The position numbers were made by a program, and so were the translations under genes. Below, in pieces: positions 59,501-64,000 of a stretch of DNA of 64,000 nt. Source of the stretch: Spodoptera frugiperda (taxonomy: Eukaryota > Arthropoda > Insecta > Lepidoptera > Noctuidae); the NCBI RefSeq assembly GCF_023101765.2, contig NC_064233.1, forward strand, positions 7,339,501-7,403,500. The letters are read 5' to 3'. The first letter of the stretch is position 1. Every line of letters starts with the position of its first letter. The notes beneath the pieces are model-generated. The model was not told the origin of the DNA. It did no database searches and was given only the letters and a program-made list of their open reading frames with translations.

Positions 59501-61281
59501 CGGCGTATACGTTATACTCACGTATTTGTTTGACGAGGAACTCGATTAGTTTCAAGCCATGCTAGAGGCTCATATTCAGTATTATAGGCTTCATATTGAG
59601 TAAGCCGATAACTTAATAATTAATTTAGTATGTCTCACGAAAGTTACAATAAAATTACATTTTAACAAGACCTGCACCAGTTATACGTGTAACTCACTCG
59701 GTTTTGTCCGTGATACTGACATGAATTCTTAGTTATCTCATAGATAGTGTCAGGCAAAGTATTATAATTTGTTTGCTTACGATTTTAGATAGGTATTGTT
59801 AGTTTAAGACTTAGATTTATAGTGTAAGTTGTTCATCTGGTTTTGCTTGTGAGTTAAGATAGGTGTAAGTAAGTGGGAGAGACATGGACCGGCTCGACCG
59901 GAGTGTTACCACGGCCTCATAGAAAACCGACGTGAAACAACGCTTGCGTTGTGTTTCGTTGTGCGAGTGAGGTTACTAGATGCTCGATTACCCCCATGCC
60001 AACCTTTCCAATCCCTGATTCCCCAACAACCCTTAAGTTTCTAACCCAAAAAAGGCCGATAACGCACATGTACTTGTACTGGTGTTTCAAGTGTCCATGG
60101 GAGGCGGCGATTGCTTACCATCAGATGGTCCGTCTGTTCGTTTACCGGCTCATACCATAAAATAAATATACATTAAACTGGCAGTCAGACAGTTTCTTTT
60201 CCATATAAGTAAAGTTGCCCCAACTTCGCATGGGTGCAATGGTGATATATTATGCATGTATTATACATAATATAAACCTTCCTCTTGAATTATTCTATCT
60301 ATTAAAAAAACGCATCAAAATCCGTTGCGTAGTTTTAAAGATATATACTTAAAGAGACATAGGGACAGAGAAAGCGACTTTGTTTTATACTATGTAGTGA
60401 TAATTACCGACAGACATTGTAGTTTATATTAGAATTATTAGATAGATAAATTATGTTCTTATAACAATGGGTAATGTAGTACGACTACCTATTGTTCTCT
60501 AATACGGTAATAAATTACTAAGACATTTATTGGTTTACAAGTAGAAATTGTAAATATTTTACTCGTAGTAAAGTGCTTTGTATAATGTCAAATAAATCTT
60601 TGATTACCCGACTTCAAAAAAAGAGGTACTGAGGTTTTTTAACTGCTCAGCTGTCCTCGATAAATGCTCTATCCAACACAAAAATATTTTTCAAATCAAA
60701 CCAGTAGTTCCAGAGATTACCGCGTCCAAACAAACTTATGATACCTTTTCTTAACTTGAACGAATGGAGTTTCTTGCTCGTTCTTCTCCATTCGAAGCTA
60801 CACTTTGGAACGAGCACCTAGCTTCACTGACGAACAGACTGACAGACTATTATTTATTTCTTTATTTGTTGACATTTCAAAAGTACCAATTTAAGGTTTA
60901 ATTGGAATAAATGATTTGACTTTGTAGACAACTTCTAGCATTATTATTTAATCCGGAGCTGCGGACAATGTAGCAGGTTACCGGGGCTCTGGCAAGCCGG
61001 CTGCTCCAAAGCAGGAGAAGGAAGGACATGGTTTTTAGTCAGTAAGAGTCTGAGTCAGTGGATGCAGGTGGCGGCATGTCGTTCTACGTGGAGGACTAAG
61101 GGGGAAGCCTTTGTTCAGCAGTGGACGTCTCTCGGCTGATGATGATGATGATGATGATGAAGAGTCTGACACTCCCTTTCACCTCGCCCAAGGCAGGAGA
61201 AGTCACTGGATGATTTTCCCCCCTCAAAAAAGCATAATTATTTAACTTATTTTTTCTTTTTCCCAGGACCTGAAGTTCTGA
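50496..61281 (+). CDS. AP3S: AP-3 complex sigma subunit (sigma-3 adaptin), six exons
   Basis: Small subunit of the heterotetrameric AP-3 adaptor, which sorts cargo from endosomes and the trans-Golgi to lysosomes and lysosome-related organelles such as pigment granules. In flies, loss of this subunit (the gene 'orange') alters eye pigment. The exons are 50496-50564, 52180-52271, 52751-52862, 53461-53640, 56103-56210 and 61267-61281. All introns are GT-AG and the phases join cleanly to 191 codons plus TGA, against about 193 for vertebrate sigma-3. The product starts MIKAILVFNNHGKPRLSKFY and contains the longin-like small-chain core with IGGSDYKLIYRHYATLYFVF, then VFVETLDKCFENVCELDLIF. The SAAPARAVSAVK tail separates sigma-3 from sigma-1 and sigma-2. 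The start has purine at -3. Two very short upstream ORFs (50420 and 50453) would lie in the leader if transcription begins before them. Introns 4 and 5 are long and packed with repeats. The family call is secure; the exact transcript ends are not known. Confidence 0.95.
51290..51430 (+). repeat. SINE-like family A, copy 24 in AP3S intron 1
   Basis: Diverged copy in sense orientation to AP3S. It accounts for the ORFs at 51148-51429 and 51183-51416. Confidence 0.7.
52180..52271 (+). CDS. AP3S: AP3S exon 2
   Basis: Begins after TTTCAG with NEDMQQQIIKETFQLV and runs to the NFLEGG motif. It splits a serine codon (AG|C) at a GTAATA donor, so it ends in phase 2. Confidence 0.93.
52751..52862 (+). 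CDS. AP3S: AP3S exon 3
   Basis: Codes for LIGGSDYKLIYRHYATLYF and FVFCVDSSESELGILDLIQ, the most conserved block of adaptor small chains. Acceptor is TTTCCAG, donor GTAAGG. A family D repeat begins about 30 bp into the next intron. Confidence 0.95.
52895..53072 (+). repeat. Repeat family D in AP3S intron 3
   Basis: Starts about 30 bp after the exon 3 donor and creates the short ORF at 52776-52958, which is otherwise exon 3. Confidence 0.65.
53217..53432 (-). repeat. SINE B2/C in AP3S intron 3
   Basis: Reversed copy ending about 30 bp before the exon 4 acceptor. It supplies the first half of the misleading 153-residue ORF at 53215-53676, whose second half is exon 4. Confidence 0.7.
53461..53640 (+). 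CDS. AP3S: AP3S exon 4
   Basis: Sixty codons from VFVETLDKCFENVCELDLIF to QNKMQKAE. The acceptor follows TTATTTACAG. The donor is GTTAGT, a weaker consensus, and the first 45 intron bases are repeated 82 bp downstream. If this intron were retained, translation would add 11 residues and stop at 53674-53676. Confidence 0.95.
53641..53767 (+). repeat. AP3S: Direct duplication of the start of AP3S intron 4
   Basis: 53641-53685 and 53723-53767 agree at 44 of 45 positions, 82 bp apart. The first copy begins exactly at the GT of the exon 4 donor. Confidence 0.85.
53998..54182 (+). repeat. tRNA-derived SINE family B2 in AP3S intron 4
   Basis: Box B is damaged (GGTTCTAGTTCCCGCACGG), and the body TGTGTGATCCACAAATTGTT and tail TAGTGTGGGGCAACGTT are kept. 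Confidence 0.75.
54447..54712 (+). mobile_element. MITE family M in AP3S intron 4
   Basis: Full right end (AGCATAGCACATCTCT) and diverged left end. An internal short tandem of CATAGCRCRCATC is present at about 54545-54590. Confidence 0.65.
55385..55590 (+). repeat. Repeat S4 in AP3S intron 4
   Basis: Starts ACTAATATTATAAAGCTGAA with (GTTT)n, then CTCCGGAACTACTGGTCCGA and GCAGAGCGGGTGAAATC. Other copies: 16190-16405 (+), 43535-43700, 51905-52035, 53805-53890, 54790-54910 and 60650-60735 (all -). Confidence 0.6.
55785..56044 (+). mobile_element. AP3S: MITE family M close to AP3S exon 5
   Basis: Truncated at the right end after ATATGATTGGTGG. It is bracketed by two copies of a roughly 33-bp sequence (CAACAGTTTTCTATTKGCAG core) at 55741 and 56045; the second lies just before the exon 5 acceptor. 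Confidence 0.6.
56103..56210 (+). CDS. AP3S: AP3S exon 5
   Basis: Thirty-six codons, GISAAPARAVSAVK followed by a leucine/proline-rich tail, the part specific to sigma-3. The local GC content is clearly higher than in flanking introns. Acceptor CTCTTCAG, donor GTGAGG. A MITE copy ends about 60 bp upstream of the acceptor. Confidence 0.93.
56268..56355 (+). repeat. Short repeat shared with 61794-61878
   Basis: About 85 bp with few differences: GGTGACTGRTAATTAGTGAA, CGATATTTAAACACG and GATTGTACTCATG blocks. One copy is at the start of intron 5, the other after the AP3S stop. Confidence 0.75.
56374..56660 (-). repeat. tRNA-derived SINE family B1 in AP3S intron 5
   Basis: Reversed, nearly full length. 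A CATA microsatellite (56361-56380) marks its tail. Confidence 0.8.
57611..58262. mobile_element. MITE with TA duplication in AP3S intron 5
   Basis: Inverted ends CAAAGAGGAGATG(T/C)CATAA (18 of 19 positions match) are flanked by TA at 57609-57610 and 58263-58264, as expected for a Tc1/mariner-type MITE. Two copies of another repeat (S5, 57815-58005 and 58006-58205) lie in tandem inside it, so the length has grown by later insertion or duplication. Confidence 0.65.
57815..58205 (+). repeat. Repeat S5, two tandem copies
   Basis: Both copies share the blocks TTTCGCCRCCAATKATTTTCC, ACGAATGCAAAA, TGGAAATCGGTT and TTCTGGAGTT. A third copy lies at 36815-37000. Their ends read TATTTTTATAKWATAGA, as in 3' ends of short retroelements. 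Confidence 0.6.
58345..58665 (+). repeat. Repeat K in AP3S intron 5
   Basis: Blocks ACTTTCGAAGATATATCGAT, CGTTTTATCTAAGTATTGT and ACCTAACTGACGGACTAAA. Related copies at 54950-55195 (+) and 28290-28445. Confidence 0.55.
59868..60165 (-). repeat. Repeat family D in AP3S intron 5, reversed
   Basis: Complete copy. Confidence 0.65.
60215..60415 (+). repeat. Lepidopteran dispersed repeat H
   Basis: AACCTTCCTCTTGAATTATT, CGCATCAAAATCCGTTGCGT and GACTTTGTTTTATACTATGT blocks, a motif set common in moth and butterfly DNA. It lies in intron 5. Confidence 0.6.
60745..60905 (+). repeat. Repeat family E in AP3S intron 5
   Basis: Close to the 12.7-kb copy over about 130 bp. Confidence 0.6.
60955..61235 (-). 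repeat. SINE-like family A, copy 25, interrupted by a LINE tail
   Basis: Reversed copy in two parts, 60955-61053 and 61160-61235. Between them lies a 106-bp LINE 3' end flanked by a 10-bp duplication AAGAGTCTGA. Confidence 0.8.
61054..61159 (+). mobile_element. Retroposed LINE 3' tail with (GAT)n end
   Basis: Reads GTGGAGGACTAAGGGGGAAG, CCTTTGTTCAGCAGTGGACG and then a (TGA)n run, the 3' signature of a widespread lepidopteran LINE. Target duplication AAGAGTCTGA is at 61044-61053 and 61160-61169. It lies about 110 bp before the AP3S exon 6 acceptor. Confidence 0.75.
61267..61281 (+). CDS. AP3S: AP3S exon 6, terminal codons and stop
   Basis: After a strong pyrimidine tract and CCCAG the frame adds only D-L-K-F and then TGA. 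The TGA is followed by C, a context in which TGA is relatively leaky. The frame continues open beyond it (see the next entry). Confidence 0.85.
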   Translation, partial: DLKF

Positions 61282-61605
61282 CCGATGCAGCAGGGGGCCT
61301 ACCCCGCCACGCCGGTCGCCATAGCAACCAACATACTGAACACAATATACCCACACAACGAGAAATATCAAAACCTACAACGTCCCTCCGAGAATTATTC
61401 GACGAAATTTTTCGGATCCGAAACTTTGAGCACGAAATTTTCGGAAACTTTCACCGAAAACTATCAGCAAACTGAAGGTGTTAATTTTCCGGATTATGAG
61501 AGTCAGAAATCTGATGGGTACCAAGATTTAAGTGGTACTACTGTTGAGTATGATTATAGTGAGGTCAGAAAGAGAAAGAAAAAGAAGAAAGGGGGGCGCA
61601 AGTGA
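61282..61605 (+). CDS. Open frame directly after the AP3S stop: possible readthrough or alternative-splice extension
   Basis: The codon after the AP3S TGA is CCG, then ATG at 61285, in the same frame and open for 106 codons to a stop after KRKKKKKGGRK. The product would be hydrophilic. It is rich in Ser, Thr, Tyr, Asn and Gln in the middle and has a run of lysines at the end that resembles a nuclear localisation or nucleic-acid-binding tail. I do not recognise the sequence. An open frame this long is unlikely by chance in AT-rich 3' DNA. It could be reached by stop readthrough, or by a CAG acceptor at 61288-61290 or 61291-61293 that keeps the AP3S frame and skips DLKF-stop. Translation as a separate downstream ORF is less likely. 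It may also be just a 3' UTR of biased composition. Confidence 0.35.
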   Translation, partial: PMQQGAYPATPVAIATNILNTIYPHNEKYQNLQRPSENYSTKFFGSETLSTKFSETFTENYQQTEGVNFPDYESQKSDGYQDLSGTTVEYDYSEVRKRKKKKKGGRK

Positions 61606-61793
61606 GATGGAAGATGATTTAAACGTTGATTGACGAGTTTTAGGTGTGTAAATTGATTTTTGCTATACGTAGATGGAGCCACTGTAGTTTATTGTCGTGT
61701 TAGCTGAAATATTTTATGACCAATCATGTTGGTTTGCAATATAATCTTAAATTGATAGAGAAATGTAGCACATTCCTATGTAAAACTATATAG

Positions 61794-61878
61794 GGTGACT
61801 GGTAATTAGTGAACGATATTTAAACACGTGATTGTACTCATGATTACAAACAACTTTCCTAAAGAAACTTTTCTTGTA
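61794..61878 (+). repeat. Short repeat shared with 56268-56355
   Basis: Second copy, same orientation, located between the AP3S extension frame and the LINE. Confidence 0.75.
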
Positions 61879-61928
61879 TACTCATTAGTTTTATTGTTTT
61901 AATTTTTTTTTTTTTTTCTTTATTGTTC

Positions 61929-61934
61929 AATAAA
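61929..61934 (+). terminator. Candidate poly(A) signal for AP3S inside the LINE tail
   Basis: AATAAA on + five bases beyond the LINE's own AATAAA on -. I see no canonical AATAAA on + between 61605 and here, so the LINE tail may supply the host gene's 3' end. Confidence 0.35.
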
Positions 61935-62072
61935 TTTACAATTTACATACATATGTATTACAAAAAACACTTGTCTGAAACCTTTAAAGGTTTATGTGAC
62001 AGAGTGGAGAAAGCAAACTCGCATGCAGTATGTTACATTAAAAAATTAAATACGTAAAACACCATAGGTATT

Positions 62073-62126
62073 TTTTTATTACAAGTGACATCACACGTTA
62101 AGATGTGATGTCACTTGTGATAAAAA
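62073..62126 (-). other. Stem-loop in the LINE 3' UTR
   Basis: ACAAGTGACATCACA (62081-62095) and TGTGATGTCACTTGT (62104-62118) pair perfectly around an 8-base loop. The stem extends outward to 23 pairs with one wobble. 3' UTR hairpins in LINEs can be the structure recognised by the element's reverse transcriptase. Confidence 0.7.
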
Positions 62127-62143
62127 GTGATTTCAGGGTAGAT

Positions 62144-64000
62144 TTACATTTTTTTATAAGTACTGGTGACAATATTTGATAGCACGGTTTTTGGAATTTT
62201 ATTTAGATTATCGGGCAATATATATTCCCAAGTCCTCATGTCATACACGTTTACAGTTTTAGGTAGTTTATATGTTGGTAAGTAATCAAGATTACGTAAC
62301 TGTTTTGGTCTATTATTTAGAGTTAGAGAGCTAATATTATTAAATTTTTCCAATATAATTGCCGACCTGAATTTATCAAAGACTGACATAACTCTACAGT
62401 ATTTAAATAATCCATTCTCATCATCTTTATATTTAAGTTTAACATACTTTGGTACAATATTCTTGAGTATACCGAGTTGTAGTCTATATATTTTATCTAA
62501 ATAAGTTTTGTATGCACGTCCGTAGCTTGTAAGCCCATAACTTATTACTGAATCTGCCAACGCGAGATACAGCATGCGTAACGTGGAGAAAGGAAGTTTG
62601 TATTTGAGGATTGCCAATTTGGTACTAACAGATCTAAGTTTGTTACATACACTTTCAATATGAGGTGCCCAATTGAAATGTTTGTCTATAGTTAGGCCAA
62701 GATATGTGTGTTGGTCGACAGCCTCTAGCGCAGGACACGCACACATACTCGTGGTGTTCCCGCGATGCAGGCACTGGTGATCATGCGCGATTATCTTAGG
62801 TGTCTGTCTAACCTTCATGTAGGGAGAGTGTATATGGATAATTTATGTTTTACTAGCGTTGATAACCAGGCCCGCATCGTGAGCCCACTTACACAGATTA
62901 TCAAATAAACATTGCATTGCAGTTTCTGCCTCAATAATATTTTTATGATGGGTTACCAGGCACGTGTCATCAGCAAACTGATACACATAGTCCTCCGGAA
63001 TAATTTCACACATGTCATTTACATATATAATGTACTCAGTTGGGCCAATTATTGAACCTTGAGCCGTGCCCATTTTAGTTGGTATTTTTTCACTATGGCA
63101 CGTGCCCAAACGAACAACCGTATGTCGATTTTTATGATAATTTTTGAGCCATTTCAACAGAGGACCCCGCATACCATATTGCCCAAGTTTCTTGAATAGT
63201 GTTTTATGCCGTAGAGTATCAAATGCTTTGCTGAAGTCGACGAGTGCAATAAGCACCTGTTCCCGAGCGCCCAGGTGCTTATTGACCTCATCTGAAAAGG
63301 CCGACAGTAGCTGCGTAGTGTTGCGACCTTTTTGAAACCCAAACTGCTTTTTATTGATGATATTATTATTTGACAAAAAATTATTAATTTCGTTACCTAT
63401 ATATCTTTCCACTATTTTATCGATGCTAGGTAGAATAGTAATGGGCCTATAATTATCTATATCATTGTAGGGACCTTTTTTGTGTATAGGTCTAATTATG
63501 CCAGTCTTTAACTCATCAGGATATGATGACGTGGAAATACATAAATTTATTAAGTGAGTAATAATAGGTGTTATTTTTGAATTAATACACTGTAGGTCAC
63601 TGACTCGAATGCTATCTATGCCTGGACTTTTTTTCTTATTCAAGTGACTGATTATTTTAAAAACTAATTTATCTTTGACTTTTTTAAACCTCATAGACAG
63701 CATAGACGCATTTTTGGAGAAGGTGTCTTGCAGTAGAGGTACTTCACAGTTTTTACAAATTTTGTTTATGTTGTCTTCAAAACCACGAGCAAATTTGTTA
63801 CTTAATGAACGAAAATCTTCACTAAAATGCTTCTTTATTACGTCATCTACTGCATTACTCATTCTTCCACATAAATTGTTAATAATTTGCCAAATTTTTC
63901 GGGTATTTTGAAAATTTTCTGAAACTTCTTTTCTTATTGAGTCATTTTTAATTTTAGATATATATTTATTTGTTTTATTTCTATATTTGTTATACAATAA
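62144..64000 (-). pseudogene. LINE ORF2 reverse transcriptase with one in-frame stop
   Basis: The frame from the window edge runs to an in-frame TAA at 62843-62845, then stays open in the same frame to TAA at 62144-62146. RT motifs are in order: NYRPITILPSIDKIVERYIG, then KQFGFQKGRNTTQLL, VDFSKAFDTLRHKTLFKKLG with the first catalytic Asp, AQGSIIGPTEYIIYVNDM, and YQFADDTCLV with the catalytic DD pair. The C-terminal half has the YLGLTIDKHFNWAPHI motif and the helical tail of this group. The stop lies just after VINASKT, where relatives usually continue, so a single point change probably broke an otherwise intact copy. The start of the ORF is outside the window. Confidence 0.85.

Larger units (their letters stand above)
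61903..64000 (-). mobile_element. Non-LTR retrotransposon (LINE), 3' part, continuing past the window end
   Basis: On the - strand: reverse transcriptase ORF, 3' UTR with a 23-pair hairpin, AATAAA (61919-61924 read on -) and a poly(A) run of 15 (61903-61917 as T on +). The 5' part lies beyond 64000. It stands about 300 bp downstream of the AP3S-frame stop at 61605 and converges on that gene. RT sequence is of the jockey/CR1 type; the exact clade is not resolved. Confidence 0.85.

Overview
This is a stretch of insect nuclear DNA, most likely from a moth of the noctuid group. The evidence is the dense set of short interspersed repeats typical of noctuid genomes, the AT-rich background, and the spliced gene on the right, which reads as an insect AP-3 sigma adaptin. 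The species assignment is inference. No bacterial, CRISPR or viral gene organisation is visible.

Only one conventional cellular gene can be supported: a six-exon gene for the sigma subunit of the AP-3 adaptor complex (AP3S, + strand, exons between 50496 and 61281). Every junction is GT-AG, the phases agree and the product is 191 residues. Its stop codon is TGA followed by C. The same frame then stays open for another 107 codons to 61605, which is the most interesting coding oddity in the window. Introns 4 and 5 are full of mobile-element insertions, and two local duplications sit beside splice sites.

The rest is mobile DNA. From left to right: 1-8.3 kb holds dispersed SINE-like repeats and a 48-bp perfect palindrome. 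At 8355-9316 is a pogo-like MITE with eight copies of a 14-bp motif. From 9.3 to 23.6 kb there is only repeat-rich non-coding DNA. At 23687-26433 is a 2.7-kb DNA transposon with long terminal inverted repeats and one intact 691-codon transposase that carries both DDE and SWIM zinc-finger motifs. From 26.4 to 30 kb there are repeats. At about 30.2-32.2 kb is a Helitron-like block with an OTU-protease exon fragment, followed by a 356-bp hairpin element. From 32 to 45.8 kb there are SINEs and LINE relics. At 45858-47420 three mobile elements are nested in one another (MITE, then hAT-like, then piggyBac-like), and the innermost holds seven 21-bp palindromic units. From 47.4 to 50.4 kb there are LINE and SINE remnants. 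The window ends in a non-LTR retrotransposon on the - strand (61903-64000) that runs convergently into the AP3S gene and has one nonsense codon.

The commonest repeat (called family A here) occurs about 26 times and lies in the same orientation about 21 times. Coordinates of old repeats are approximate because they were read by eye.
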